A model generated the notes under the pieces. It searched no databases, was not told where the DNA came from, and saw only the letters and a program-made list of their open reading frames with translations. A DNA stretch of 64,000 nt from Ornithodoros turicata. Its lineage: Eukaryota > Arthropoda > Arachnida > Ixodida > Argasidae. The DNA lies in NCBI RefSeq assembly GCF_037126465.1, contig NC_088203.1, positions 79,890,168 through 79,954,167 of the forward strand. Reading direction: 5' to 3'. A program made the position numbers and the translations under genes. Of the stretch, positions 30,960 through 43,156 are shown one piece after another. Positions within the stretch are counted from its first letter, which is position 1; every line of letters begins with the position of its first letter.

Positions 30960-32513
30960 CAGAGATATTGCCACGCTCTGACTTAGAGAGAAAAGCACTA
31001 AAGTCATGTCGCGCTCCTTCAACCATCATCATCATGTTTCCCGAGGCAAACAGTCAATTAAGCTGTTAAATCCTAAATATTTACCGTGTAACAGAGTTCA
31101 CTCTTGTGCCACGCATTACGCCTTGCGCCACTGAACGTCAGTGTGATGATGATGACGATATACTGGACATCAATCTAAGTGACAAGTCGTGCTTCGCCTT
31201 TGAGCAGCTTTCTGCTTAAGCCCTGGAGATTGCAATCTCAGCCTTGCTTGGATGCCAGAACACCCTCGTCTACGCTACTTCGCCGAGATGCCGAAAGTCA
31301 TCAAAGTCGCACGGTGCACATAAAATTGCGGCGTGGGATAATGGGCGCCTGTAAGAACTACGGTCTCATTAGAGCTCCGGAGCACTCGTTACAGGATACT
31401 ACGGCATACCGATGGATGCGGGGAGAAGTTCAAAACGGCAACGAGATAGCTCCTATTAATGATTGTGAAAGAATTCCGGTGGCGTTAACTGCCGGCGTTG
31501 CCTTAGTGCACGTCAATGCGGACGTCTTGCGCATGCGCGGGCTATTTACGGGGCCACAATGTTTTTCCTTCGTTCTGCGAGGTCGTTATCGAAAGACACC
31601 TGTGGGATGCAGGTTTTCGTCATTTTTCAAAAAAAAAAAAAAAATGCCGCGAAGCACTCGCCGGACGTTCTTTTTTAAAATTCTGGATATTCCGAAAAGT
31701 GTCAGAATATCTGCCCTTAGGTTGCAGCCTGTAAGTCTAAGTTGCAAGCTTCCAATATATCGGTGCCCCTTGGAATTGTCGGGGAGAGGTTTGTCTAGAA
31801 AGGGCAGAAAAAAGTTCAGAAGCAGAAAGTTCCAATTGAATTCCCCGTTCAGGAAACATAGCTCCTGCCCTAATCAGTTCGGGAGATGGGGGTTGTTCGA
31901 TTTACTTTTTGGTGTGACCTGACACAGATCAGTGATCTTGTTTCTTTATTTCTATCTCTCTCTTTCGTGGTCAAACCCCCATTCGCTGCTTCAACTGCCC
32001 CGGTCAGTTCCTTCTGTGGCCTGTCGAAAGGTCTAGTAGTGGTAACAAGACAAGCTATTTGCAAGCCCGAAGGCGCATGTAGTAAGTTACGTATTGTGTA
32101 TGTATTGATGAAAGTACCTGAAGGGCCTGTGCGGGCAGTGCTATTTCTGTAATTTCTGCATTAACATCATTTGACTGCATTTCTGTAATGCACTATAAGC
32201 ACCCTAATGCGGGCATTTATTTTGAAGTCCATAATATTTTCGAATTATTTATATTTTTCCATTTTTCAGACCGGATATATTCCGATGAACGTCTCCCGTT
32301 TTCCGGAGAAACAAATGCAGGAAACCGCGAACCCTAACTGTAATCGTAGAAGAAACAAGTAATAGGTACAAGCCTCACCAATCTTTACCAAATCTTACAA
32401 AACCTACTTCACACCTTATACAAACCTACCTCGGGAACCTTTACAAAATAATCACGATGATCGTGATACAGTTTACACGAGCAAGCTTATGATTATGTGG
32501 GGCCCCGTTTCAT
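30960..32513. other. No recognised gene; one unassigned 247-codon frame
   Basis: A plus-strand frame at 31179-31922 encodes 247 residues with no motif I know. It is very basic, is interrupted by a poly-A-encoded Lys run (from poly-A at 31629-31643) and has no coding-like composition. I treat it as chance. The rest is AT-rich. Confidence 0.4.
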
Positions 32514-32894
32514 ATACAGGGTGTTCCACCTGAAGTGATAAAAAATAATAACTGGCGACGTACTTGCCGGATGATTGTGGGACTGTCGGCAATTATCTTC
32601 TGGATTCTTTTGCCGCCATTTAGGAAGTCTTTGGACAATTATTAATTGAGGGAACGTATTTTTTTTTTATCGAACTATGCGCAGTGTAGCAACAGAAATA
32701 GCCGACAAAAATTAGTGAAAGTGCTGCTTTGCCCCACCTGCTTGATGGTCGCAAAAAAGCGCGTGCCGAAGGTGCGGCTAGAGGAGGAAGTGTCCCCGCC
32801 TGCATTTGTTTTGCTTTCTTTGTTATAAGACGGTCTTCACCAGCATCAAGGTAAAAGCAGCTGACAGAAAGGTAAAACTTGGCCTGGCTAGGGC

Positions 32895-34157
32895 TAGTAA
32901 TGGGCGATAGTCATCCATACGCTATCGATAGTATTATCGATGGTTGAGACGACTACTCATTTGACTATCGATAGTTTTGCTCAAAACTATCGATAGTTTG
33001 AGCTATCAATACCCGCTGGACGGTCGAAACCCGCTTGCTGCAAAAATGTATGTTACTGTCACGGTCGTACGGGTTCGTGAGAATTAAGGACCACTAATTC
33101 CTCTACAGAAATGCCCACTTTATAGCAGTGTAGATGTATAATACTCCGATATTTCATAGTTCATGAACTTCATTATTTATTTACCATGATCATGTTTCTT
33201 TTCCTTTCTTTTTCCCCCCGAAAGGTAACAACTAATCAAGAGCGAAACGCGATCGTCGAACTGCATGCGAAACACGAGAATTCAGAAGGTTTTGTTTCAG
33301 ATGGAAATATCTTCAAGTTTTAAATTGCGAGTGAGTAAACTATCGACAGTTTGCATGAAGGAAACGCAAGTTCAGACGGTTTCGTTTTTAAAGGAAGCAT
33401 GAGTAAAATTTTCAACTCATAGTGAACAAGCTATTGGGAGTTTGCAGGAGCAAAACGCGAATTCAGACGGTTTCGTTTTCAAAAGAAACACGCTAACATT
33501 TTAAATTAACAGTGAGCGAACTATTGATAGTTTGCAGGATCGAAAAGCGAATTCAGAAGGTTTCGTTTTCAAAAGAAACACGCTAACGTTTTAAATTCAC
33601 AGTGAATGAACTACTGATAGCTTGCAGGAGCGAAACGCGAATTCAGAAGGTTTCACTTTGAAAAGAAACATGCTGAAATTATAAATTCAGAGTGAATAAA
33701 TTGTTGATGGTTTGCTGGAGCAAAAGTAAACTTTAATTTCGGATCGAGCAAACTATTGATAGTTTGCATGAGCGAAAGGCGAATTCAGACGGTTTCGTCC
33801 TCAAATGAAACATGCTAAAATTTTAAATTTTTTGCGAACAAACTATTGGTTGTTTGCAGAAGCGAAACGCAAATTTCGCATAAAGTTTTGTTTTCAAAAG
33901 AAACAAGCTAAAATTTTTAATTCGGAGTGAATAAAGTGTTGATACTTTGCAGGGGCGAAACGCGACTTTCTGCTGGATTCGCTTGGCTCAAGCGCCGTGA
34001 AGCTCGGTGAAGTGTACCACCTATATGTCACGATACTATCGATAGTCCGAAAAACAATCGCGATACCATCGAAATCCCGGTTCACTCGATAGTTGTACAA
34101 TCGATAGTAAAAAACTATCGATAGTATCGAATGCTTCGATAGTATAGCCCATCACTA
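32895..34157. mobile_element. hAT-like non-autonomous element with internal tandem repeats
   Basis: The inverted ends TAGTAATGGGC and GCCCATCACTA match the hAT-type consensus TAGTGATGGGC. Subterminal CTATCGATAG motifs are repeated many times in both arms. The 8-bp flanks (GCTAGGGC and GCGGGGAC) match at five of eight positions, a weak trace of a target duplication. It has no transposase frame; the centre is a 90-bp tandem array. Confidence 0.72.
33236..33970 (+). repeat. Tandem repeat, unit about 90 bp, 7-8 copies
   Basis: The phrase GCGAATTCAGA(A/C)GGTTTCG recurs at about 33278, 33368, 33458, 33548, 33639 and 33779, with degraded copies on either side. Each unit also holds AAAAGAAACA(C/T)GCTAA and GAACTATTGATAGTTTGCAG. 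Confidence 0.88.
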
Positions 34158-34518
34158 GCGGGGACACTTCCTCCTACCGCCGCACCTTTCGCGCGCGCTG
34201 TTTTGCGACAACAAAGCAGGCGGGGCTAAAGCAACACTTTTACTTTTTTTTTCGACTATTTCTGTTGCGATACTCTGCATGGTTTTTATTGGGTCTGTGG
34301 GTATCCGTGGAGGACTTCATATTTCTTTTTAAAGTGAGGTTGGCTTGGCAATTTTCAAAGTTCGATTGAAAAAAAATTCATCAATTAAAAATTGTAAAAA
34401 AGCCTTCCTAAATGGCGGCAAAAGTTTCCAGAAGGTAATTTCCGAAAGTCCCACACACTCCTCCGGCGAGTACGTCGCCATTTAGAATGGTTTATGACTT
34501 TAGGTGAAACACCCTATA

Positions 34519-35190
34519 GGCTATACACAAAGCCCAAATACAAAGCAGAGTACAATATGAAAACTGTGAACCTGAAATTACCCGCAAAACAACCGAAGAA
34601 GCCTTCCTTAGGCCCCAAGCTGTGTTCCGCTCCCGTCGAATATAGCTACGTGCTTCCTGAAATCTGCTGGCGAAATCGGTCATCCTAAGCGTGTTGAAGG
34701 AGCCGGCCCAATGTGCGTAGAGTTAGGCTAACTTCTCCATATTTTTTGCTTCCTCAAATCAAGCCAGGCACATCAACAGCAAGATATGAGGTGCCAAGAT
34801 ACCACCCTACAGAAAAAAGCTATAATGTCCATGTCACCATCTGGAAGACACGCTAGTATTAGCCTTGGTATGGCTAGAGTAATGTATTTCTTATTACTTT
34901 TTTGAAGGGAGAGCTGTTACTCTTTTTGCACTGCTAAGATTGAAGAAAGACACAGTCACTGTTGCGGGCATCATTTATTATCCACGCTGCATTACCAGGG
35001 TTTCGGTGCCGTCGCGTTTTTCTGTTACACACAACTAATGACAGAAGCTATTCGTAGAGCTGTCAGGTCGCCTGTCTGGTAGTGTCCCCGGTGAGTCGCG
35101 AAGCTCTCTGAAGGCTGTGCCTTTCGCTACAAAAGGGAGCGCAGCAAGCGGATAACATATTGGCGCACTGACGCGTGAGGGAATGGTGAA
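34519..35190. other. No gene recognised
   Basis: AT-rich and then mixed sequence. No domain, repeat end or splice pattern could be supported. Confidence 0.4.
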
Positions 35191-35194
35191 TGTT

Positions 35195-35405
35195 GTCTGA
35201 ATGGTGATCGTTGCCCGCCTGAGCGTGGCGGACAACGGCAAGGAGTCTCACCACCACCATCACCATCACCACCTTGTCTGCAAGCAGATTTAGTGCCCAT
35301 GCCAACAAACACATGGTGCATGGGATTGAACTCTGTGTCTCGAATTATTGCTGAACTATTACTTCAAAACAAACACTCGCTGCTACGAACAGCTCACGTC
35401 AACCT
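35195..35405. repeat. Left member of a 200-bp inverted repeat pair
   Basis: Contains GTTGCCCGCCTGAGCGTGG, a CAC/CAT trinucleotide tract, CTTGTCTGCAAGCAGATTTA, ACACATGGTGCATGGGATTG and CACGTCAACCTTAA. The reverse complement lies at 36515-36745. Confidence 0.75.
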
Positions 35406-36285
35406 TAAAGCTCAGCTCCGCCGATTTTCGACTGCGACAGAATGGAGCCATACAGCCAGACAGAATGGGCTGTGCGTTCGTTTCCGCACAGGGAGCATAC
35501 ATGTGAAAATTTTTCACCCATTAGTTTGTAGTTTTAAGAAAACAATTTTTTAAATTTCCCTGGCACGGCGGTCCTGTGGTCGGCAAACCCTGACCAATCC
35601 CGGCTTCGTCCTGGCTTAGCCGCGCTCGTGGCTTGGCTAACGCCAAACCGTCGATGCGATGGCGGAGATCTATGGGCGAAGGTGAATGTTTTGGGTGTGT
35701 TCCGTGATAATTGCTGTCGTTAATAGCCTCAAAGATAGTTTTGCCGGTCTTCTTTAACAAGCCTTGCAGGATGGCCTCGTTGTGCAACGACGGCCGTCGT
35801 GAGCGGACATTCTGTGCCCGTACTGTGCTTCATGCTACCAACAAGACCTAACACATAACGTGTGACGTACTCGTACACATTCTCAATAGCTTTGGCAGCG
35901 CACTATGCGCGGACTTGCTGCGCGTGCAGAAAGCACCACCAAAGCTATTGAGAACGAGAACGAGTACGTGCTCGAAGACGAAGTATTTCTTATAAGAAAC
36001 ATGATAAAACGGTGCGGTGGTCCCCGATAGCTCGTGACAGCTATTTCAGCACGATACAGCTGCCATGACGGAGTGTAAACACAAACTGGTTGCCAGGCAG
36101 AGCTGGCTAAGTGTGGCTATCCAATCCGCGCAGTTCCAAGTATGACGTCACAAGTGGAACCGCCGCCCGGTAGTTTTTCTCAAATTTCTCACGAAGGAGT
36201 ATGGAAATTTGGAAAGCAATGTGCGTTTATGAATGAAGTTGGGACCACGGTTCTGAATATCACAACGTCTTCATACTTTCGGAAC
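35406..36285. other. No gene recognised; small inverted motif
   Basis: 35865-35975 has facing copies of CTCAATAGCTTTGG and CCAAAGCTATTGAG inside an ACGTACTCG/CGAGTACGT pair, a small MITE-like hairpin. A plus-strand frame beginning at 36142 has no motif. Confidence 0.4.
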
Positions 36286-36325
36286 AGCAGCGGAGCTGCA
36301 CTTATTAAAGTGCAGCTCCGCTGCT
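36286..36325. repeat. Perfect hairpin, 18-bp arms, 4-nt loop
   Basis: AGCAGCGGAGCTGCACTT (36286-36303), loop ATTA, then the exact complement (36308-36325). There is no T run, so it does not look like a terminator. Confidence 0.85.
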
Positions 36326-36525
36326 AACACTGGAAAAAATATGGCCTCGTTCTCGAGCGCGATTACAGCAACCCTTGGTCACATGAGGAAATCTTAATTG
36401 AACAAAATGATTCTGTTAGTTTAGCGCGAGGATTTTGCTAACATAACATTCCCGCAGTGCCCCCAAGATGGCTTTTATCGCGCTTGGAAATGAGACCTAC
36501 ATTTTTCCAGTGTTATTATTAAGGT
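36325..36525. mobile_element. TAACACTGG-ended MITE, copy 2
   Basis: The left end TAACACTGGAAAAAATATGG and the right end ATTTTTCCAGTGTTA are inverted. Inside is GCGATTACAGCAACC on one side and GCGCTTGGAAATGAGA on the other. It is reversed relative to the copy at 27563. Confidence 0.8.
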
Positions 36526-36745
36526 TGATGTGAGCTGTACGTGGCAGCGAGTGTTTGTTTTGAGGTAATAGTTGAGCAATAGTTTTGAGACACAGAGTTC
36601 GATTCCATGCACCATGTGTTTGCTGGCATGGACACTAAATCTGCTTGCAGACAAGGTGGTGGTGGTGGTGGTGGTGGTGGTCGTGGTGGTGGTGGTGAAA
36701 CTGCTTGCCGTTGTCGGCCACACTCAGGCGGGCAACAATCTAACC
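36515..36745. repeat. Right member of the 200-bp inverted repeat pair, with GGT microsatellite
   Basis: Matches the reverse complement of 35195-35405. A GGT run at about 36657-36700 occupies the position of the CAC/CAT tract in the left member. Confidence 0.75.
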
Positions 36746-37569
36746 TATCCTGCCTAATATAATATGGTCCAACGCTTCTTTATCTTTGGCGACCTACAAA
36801 TCCGTAAGGCTTAGCATGACCGTCTCACTACGTACTGCAGTAAAAAATGAAATAAAATAAAAACTTATCTAAATGTTGATGACCGGGAGTTTCATCGCCA
36901 GGGGCGATACTTATAAGATGCTGTATAAGTGCTTCATATGATGTTATAGAAACGCATATGAGAACGGTTCGCGACCACACAATGTTGTAGTTCTTAAATT
37001 TTTCGATTCGGTATCGATCACTCGCGTTTAGTTCAACATATTATTTCACTTTTAATCCCGGTTACCAGACTACAACCGAAAACTCAAAGAAAAATCTGAG
37101 TGCGTGATGACAAATATTAAACGGACCATGAAGAGGGGGATCCGATCCTCAAAATCTCAGTAAGTATATCTAATGCATTCCTGGACATTCACCATGCCGA
37201 GTAGGAAAGTAGCATTGGCTTCACTAATCATGAACGAAAAACCACGACCAAAAAAGGCGACTGCTGCGACCTTTCTCGCAGACAACGAGCAGGAATGGTG
37301 CAAACCTTGTGTGAGCAAATTATGCAAGTGACGTCAGGCCACTTGTAGAGGAGGGGCAATCGCTGGACTCTTTTTTTGCGCGTGAACTGCGCCCGCGTTG
37401 TATGCGATATGGCACAAATCGGATATGTTTAAGATTGACTGATTGATTTTTAAAAGAAAAAAAAGCGGAAGAGAAAAGTCCTCTTTGAGAGCCATTCTCC
37501 ACTGAGAACTGATGTTTTTCTGGATCCCTTCATGGTCCCTTTAACTGACGAGGGCGTATCATAGTTGAC
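36746..37569. other. No gene recognised
   Basis: AT-rich. It may contain the 5' end of the mariner element that follows, but I could not find a matching terminal inverted repeat. Confidence 0.35.
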
Positions 37570-38712
37570 CGTGAAGAAATGGCATACCAACTTTCAGCGT
37601 GGGGATTTTGCTACGGAAGGCGACCGAAGATTAGGGAGACCTCCAACGGTGTCACATCCGAAATTGTTGATTGTGTCCATGACCTCATTTTGGCAGATCG
37701 GCGAATCCCTGGTGAAACAGTTGGGGAGACGTTAGGCGTATCCAGAGCACGCATTGGGTCTGTAATTCAATGAAGAGTTGGGTATGCGGAAGCTGTCAGC
37801 CACGTGGGTGCCGAAATGTTTGAATGCCGATGAGAAACAACGCCGAATGAATGTCCCCAAGTTGATTTTGCATGATTTTGAGCGCGCTAGTGACACTTTC
37901 TTGAGCGATTTCTTCCGGTTGATGAAACATGGTTGCATCACCATGATCCTGACACGCAACAACAGTCCATCGAAATGTGGCACTCGGGTTCCCCGAGGTC
38001 GAAAATTTTAGAAAAAATCTTCCCGGGAACAGCACCGCAAAAAATACTGCACAGACGATCGTTTTATAGGCCGGATAGTGAATGACCGGGGGCCCTTCTC
38101 CAATACTTCGGCTCTATATACGGGGGCCCTTCTCCAAGGACCGGCTCCCCTTTGCCTCCTTTCACCGCCTACGCGGATTTGAAGGGAGACCAGAGCAGAG
38201 GCCGAAAAACTTCCAAGACCCAAGAATCAGCGGGAAACGTCATGATCACGGTTTGCTGGGATGAGGAAGGTGTTGTGATGACTATGTCTCCAGAAGGGTG
38301 AAACGGTTAAAGCAGCATGCTACTGAAGCTTGCTCTGCCGGTTAAAAAGGAGGCCTTGAAAGAAAAAAGGCACGAGAAACTACTGAAAGGCGTTCTCTTT
38401 TTGCAGGACAATGCACTTGTTCACAAAGTAGGCAAGACGACGCAGACGATGGACTTGCGATTTGAATGCACTGAACATCAGGCGTACTCGCCAGATCCAT
38501 CGAACTATGTTTTGCTTCCACACCTGACAAAAAGTCTGAAAGGGAAGCGATTCCTGGAGGACTCGGGGTGATTAAACCAGACGATAGAGCAGACGTCGGG
38601 TTGATTTCTTTTCATCTTCTTCTTCTTCATTTTCTTTTGAATGGTTAAAAAAGCTGCAGGAACGATGTGCCAAGTATGTTGGACTTCGAGGTGACTATGT
38701 GGAATTACAATA
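37570..38712 (+). pseudogene. mariner (Tc1/mariner) transposase, dead copy
   Basis: Pieces in three frames follow the usual mariner order. First comes the helix-turn-helix part (DLILADRRIPGETVGETLGV, then SRARIGSVI). A TGA follows, then MRKLSATWVPKCLNADEK and a SDFF segment. After a one-base shift comes DETWLHHHDP with the first catalytic Asp (about 37922). Next is a degraded middle, MITVCWDEEGVV, then LQDNALVH with the second Asp, YSPDPSNY with the third (D,D34D-type spacing), and KYVGLRGDYVE before a stop at about 38711. At least three frameshifts and several stops are present. It cuts and pastes at TA in its intact form. This copy is inactive, although its three catalytic Asp codons remain readable. 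Confidence 0.88.
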
Positions 38713-38981
38713 AAGGCTTATGACCCTAGGCCGCGTTCATCCTCGTCGCGCTGAGAACTTTTCCTTTCAGCATCGCCTCGTATTTCCGTAAGAATTCGAG
38801 GAGGTCTGAAATTTCGCAAGATTTGCTCTTCAAGCTGCTTTCTCTATCTCTCTCATTTTTTTTTATAGCTGGTGTATTCCCCCAGTCTATATGTATTGGA
38901 GTAGCCAGATCCGGCCTCATCGAGACCAACATCACACAGTAAACTTTCTTACACTTTTTTTGTGTAAATGGCTTGTCCCAT

Positions 38982-39518
38982 ACACTCTAAGAAAAAAAGG
39001 AGTAAAACGGGGAGTAATTGCGCTTGTACTCCCCTAGACCACAATTACTCCCCATTTTAGTCCCCAACCCCGACATTTAGTCCCGACATTTACTCCCCGG
39101 GACTGCAAATTGTCACTGAACTTCGCGAATGGTCTCCCGAATGCAACAGTCTATACGGAAGTATGTGCCCTTGGTCAATTTGATGGCATAAGGCTGTATA
39201 ACTCAGTCAACGTAGCAATTTTCCAGCCACACAGAGTAAGAAACAGTTAGCGCTTCTTTCTTTTCAAATTGTGCCCTATATATCTCGCAAGATTTTATAT
39301 CACTCGATATATCAGGGTTGACTGTTTGCTTCAAAGTATTTTCATGCATGCACACGAATTATGTACCTGGGACTCTTACAACAGCGCGTGAAATGCAGTC
39401 TCCACTCTGTGACATTCATTTACTCCCGTGCATTTGCTCCCGAAAGGGACTATTTTTTGTGGCAATGCATTTAGTCCCCAAAAGGAGTAAAACTACTCCT
39501 TTTTTTCTTAGAGTGTAG
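38982..39518. mobile_element. MITE with TACACTCTAAG ends, about 535 bp
   Basis: The left end TACACTCTAAGAAAAAAAG and the right end CTTTTTTTCTTAGAGTGTA are inverted over about 24 bp. Subterminal TTTAGTCCCC and TACTCCCC motifs repeat in both halves. No transposase. The TA at each tip suggests TA targets. Confidence 0.8.
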
Positions 39519-41404
39519 CGCACACCTTTCCCGTGTTGCCTTTACACTCAAATGACGGGTGTTTTCTAATACACCCTTTAGTTTAGTGTATTCCTTACAG
39601 AACACTCTTATGACGAGCGTTTAAAAACAAAAGCACCCTTAAAAGGGGAGTATTCTATTGAAAACACCTTTTATGATGGAATTGTTTGCTGGCAAATATT
39701 CCCTCGCAAATAGCTAGCGAGACCAGTGGCCGAGACATACAGTTCGACGTTCTTGCTTCTATATGGCAAGCATCACCGTGAACACGGCAGACTACCCAGC
39801 CGTGGTTCCATTGTAGAACCTAAACCGGAGCGCAATGCGTCGCAGGCACGCCGCGTTAGCTTGCTAACACTGTGGGACCAACGTGAGTGCCGAGACTTGA
39901 AGAGACCTCGGGCACCCTCAGTGTCCTATATTGGCGCGTCGGATGGATCATATACAGAAATACAATTTGTTGGGGCATGTTCGTTACATGTGGTGGGGCG
40001 GGAAACGTTTGTAACGGTGACGGGAATGCGTTTTTGCAATTAACACCCACGCTTGCAACGAGTCAAGGATGTCAGCTAAGTTCCTAACATTCTTCCCTGT
40101 CCAATACTGTGTTTTTAACTGAGGTTATCGTATATAATGTGATTACTTGCTGAGCGGAGCTGTGAAACCAGCATATTTTTTCTCTCACGAAATAAAACAC
40201 CATTTTTAACACCATATTCCCAATTCAAATGGGGTGCAAAAAGGTGTATTAGACGATAAACACCTGTTTCAACACCCCACTTTACACCCTTAATGATCGA
40301 CACTGGATAGAACGTGGTGTATGTCGATATTACACCTTAAGCTCTTCTTGCACCCTTTGCGAAATAGAAAATGGTCTTTTTATAAGAATACACCTCTTTT
40401 GATCAAATAAAAGTGTAAAATGATTTACTGTGCACCATACTTTTCGTTTCCCTTCCAATTCTAATTCGGTTTCCTCTCCCAATTGTAGGGAGTGCACCCT
40501 ATAGCGGAGGGTACAGAACATATATTTGAATAGTTTTCAAAATGCGACGACTGCCATCGAGCGTTCGAGTCTGCGTTGGCCCGCCAGGATAATGGATCTT
40601 TCATCATGTTGTACCCTTACCAAAATATGGTATCGCGATAGCGATACTCGTTACTTGAGTAAAAAGTATCGAAATACCGATATCACCTGTGTCTGTGTCT
40701 GACATGGCCAAAGTAGTTGTATCGTAGCAGAGCACATTTACTTTTCGCAAGCCCTGGCTGTACCAAGAAAAGTTGTTGGTGGCTCATATACCTAATTGTA
40801 GGATACCCAACAATACATACTGAGGAACAGGTACTTCAATTTTTAAAGCAAGCTGGCGCCTACATCTTGTTTCCTTGTGCTCATAAAGGTGCCGCTTCGA
40901 CAATGCTTCGCTTTTTTGTTATTATTGTAATTGACACCCGGATCGGTCGTTTCATTCGAGGGAAAATGTCCGTGGAAATGCTCTCTATTTACAAGGGAAG
41001 AGGTAGATCAAGTAAGAAACACAATGTCCGATAGAAAGCGATTCTGCTCTGTAACGCTAAACGCCTTAAAGTTACTGCAGATGCACTGCGAGTTGATGAA
41101 TCGTATGTCCGTCACCGTTACGAAAATGTTTCGGTCCTTCGTACTCTGGGAGCGGGTTGTAAAATGTTGATTCGTACAGTATTGCAATCTCAATGACAAC
41201 TTTTGAGGGATGTTCCCGCTTGGGTGGTTATATGGGGAGCAAGACGGAGAGGCGCTGCACCTGTTTGTGTTTTGGGGCGACGGCAGTGTTGTTTTCGTAA
41301 CGATTTACAACACAGATCAGTATCTGCATAAAAAGACAAAAAAAGACCAATGGAGTAACATCACTTAATAACAGAGTGGGAAATGTTCTCGGCAATGTAC
41401 TTGT
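39519..41404. other. Gene-poor; ACACCCTT-rich repeats
   Basis: 39540-39680 and 40185-40500 contain many facing motifs of the type ACACC(C/T)TTT and AGTGTA, probably old MITEs. Around 40630-40690 a TATCG(A)ATA cluster occurs. No coding signal is recognised. Confidence 0.35.
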
Positions 41405-41595
41405 GTAAGCCAGTCAAGGGAACACCTTCGGGAAGGGTGTCAGGGGAACACCTTTAGCAAGGGAGTCAAGAGAACACCCTTACAAGTGGAGTAGCCTAAA
41501 CACCCAAAAGGGAGTTATATGTGTGACGAACGTGAACACCCCCAAGGGAGTTTCCCTGGAGTATGGCCATACTCCCTTTTTTCTAAGAGTGTGAG
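41405..41595. mobile_element. Partial MITE with CACTCTTAG end
   Basis: The right end reads ACTCCCTTTTTTCTAAGAGTG. The body carries four imperfect GGAACACC(T/C)T(T/C) direct repeats about 30-40 bp apart. It abuts and truncates the LINE remnant to its right. The opposite end is not evident. Confidence 0.5.
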
Positions 41596-42201
41596 AAACG
41601 GGGCAAGATGCGACATTTTTGTCGGGTGCGCTACGTCTACGGCATGATTGCAGCGCCCGCGTGAGTTCCGCCACAGTGAAGGGCTCGTCTAGGATGTGTA
41701 GCTCGTTGGCGAATGCAGTAGTAGGATCTACCGGGTCTGCCACCGGGTTTGGAGCGGCTAGAGTGATGAGGGAGTCGGCCAGAGCTTCAGCTGTAGCATC
41801 CAGCGACAATCGAAGTCGCGCTGCTGTGGTTGGAAAGAGCAGATTTTCCTTGGCTTTTCCTGTGTCGCGTTTATAGTAATCCACACCGAGGACCTTGGAG
41901 TGCTTGGGTCAAGTGAGCTGCAGAAGGAAGTCCACTGTCGGCGGCGAAGACCGATGCTGTGTCGCCTTGCGACGGCTGATATACCCCTGTGCTGAATGAG
42001 ATCGGAGCGAGTGCCAGATTTTCTCAGCCGGCGTTGTGCTCCACGGCGTGCGACGACCATGTTAAGGAACTTGAGATCAAAAGAAGGATCAGTTCGTTTC
42101 CATGGGAAGTACTTGGTTGCACTGAGTACACAGACAGGAATAGCATCGGCAACAGTACCCTTTGCTGCCTCCAACTCGAGGCTGTGTTGGCCCCAGACTA
42201 G
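41596..42201 (-). pseudogene. I-clade LINE ORF2 linker fragment
   Basis: On the minus strand, the frame from 42174 gives the Arg-rich endonuclease/RT linker (VVARRGAQRRLRKSGTRSDL, RRRQWTSFCSSLDPSTP), like WRKFCHHLSPFDP in copy 1. After a frameshift, the frame from 41884 gives EPFTVAELTRALQSCRRRSA followed by PDK, the segment just before RT. It ends abruptly at the MITE. The RT domain is missing. Confidence 0.72.
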
Positions 42202-42890
42202 AACTTTTGTGTAGCGCCTTGTCTTTTTTGTGTTTTGTTGCAGTGACCTCTCACTGTAATAAATATGGGAAACTAATAACGTCCTTAAGTGCCTGCTTCA
42301 ACGAGCCGAGATACTGGGACATCCGGTGAGTGGATGCTGAAGTGCAGGGCACTGTGTTTGTCTGGGGACTGCTAGAAGGTAGGGGAACCATTTTCTGTAC
42401 AAATTTTTTCGTCGTCTGGACCATAGACAGACTTAGGTCAATTTGAAAGTGTACAATATCCTTTCTAATAATCAGAGAGACACACTCAGTGGGGTATGTG
42501 GGGATTGATGGCGACGTCAGCTTCGATAGCTGCTGATGCCTGTATTCTGCACTCGCTGAAAGCCACGATGGGTACAGGTTGTTTCAGGAGCCGTTGCGGA
42601 AGCTCAGGTAGTTTATACCGAGCACCGTAACAGCTCCACTATAGGACGGTTGCCGTGCGATGAGCGGAAGACGCTTGTGTAGTCCTACTCGTCATCGGGG
42701 ATATAGGAGCTTGACTAGCGCAGTGACTGCGGCGCATTGGATGCTTCGCTCTCGGGAGTTACGCCCTTAGGAAGCTGACGAGTGACTCCTCAAAGGGTAG
42801 GAGGAGTGACATGAGCCATGAGCACGCAAAGAGTGCCCTCAGCATCGTGAAGGCCAGTTTCAGTGTGCTTCCAATTGTACATGCCGAATG
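42202..42890 (-). other. Possible LINE ORF1 remnant, unassigned
   Basis: Open stretches on the minus strand lie directly upstream of the ORF2 linker fragment. The Ser/Thr-rich text QKMVPLPSSSPQTNT could be ORF1 C-terminal sequence, but I see no zinc knuckle. If so, the endonuclease was deleted. Low confidence. Confidence 0.3.
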
Positions 42891-43156
42891 CGTACAACAA
42901 CAACAAATAAGTTAATGATAATGAATGGGAAAATTCGCCACGTAAGGTGCGGCCCACTACCCCAAGGCACAATGCGGCAGGATGAGATGTGTCCTGATCA
43001 TGAGGTGATGAACGATGCTAAATAGGGTCGATAGTGGAGTCAGTGGAGTCAGTAAGACGTCAGAACGGTACGCATGCAGATCATAGGGTAGTGAGGAGAC
43101 CAGTGTTCCGGAGAAAAACCTTGAAATACTCAAGAACTTGGCGATGGTCAATTTGG

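Larger units (their letters stand above)
32514..34518. mobile_element. Foldback element (GGTGTTTCACCT family) split by a hAT-like element
   Basis: The outer left arm (32514-32893) starts CAGGGTGTTCCACCTGAAG. The outer right arm (34158-34518) ends CTTTAGGTGAAACACCCTA. Internal marks shared in inverted order are ACTGGCGACGTA, GCCGCCATTTAGGAAG, TTATTAATTGAGG and GGAGGAAGTGTCCCCGC. Without the insert it would be about 740 bp, similar to the 835-bp copy at 7830-8664. Confidence 0.82.

Noticed and set aside
31179..31922. 247-codon plus-strand open frame as a gene
   Set aside because: No domain, a poly-A-encoded Lys run inside, no splice or start context, and strongly basic low-complexity composition.
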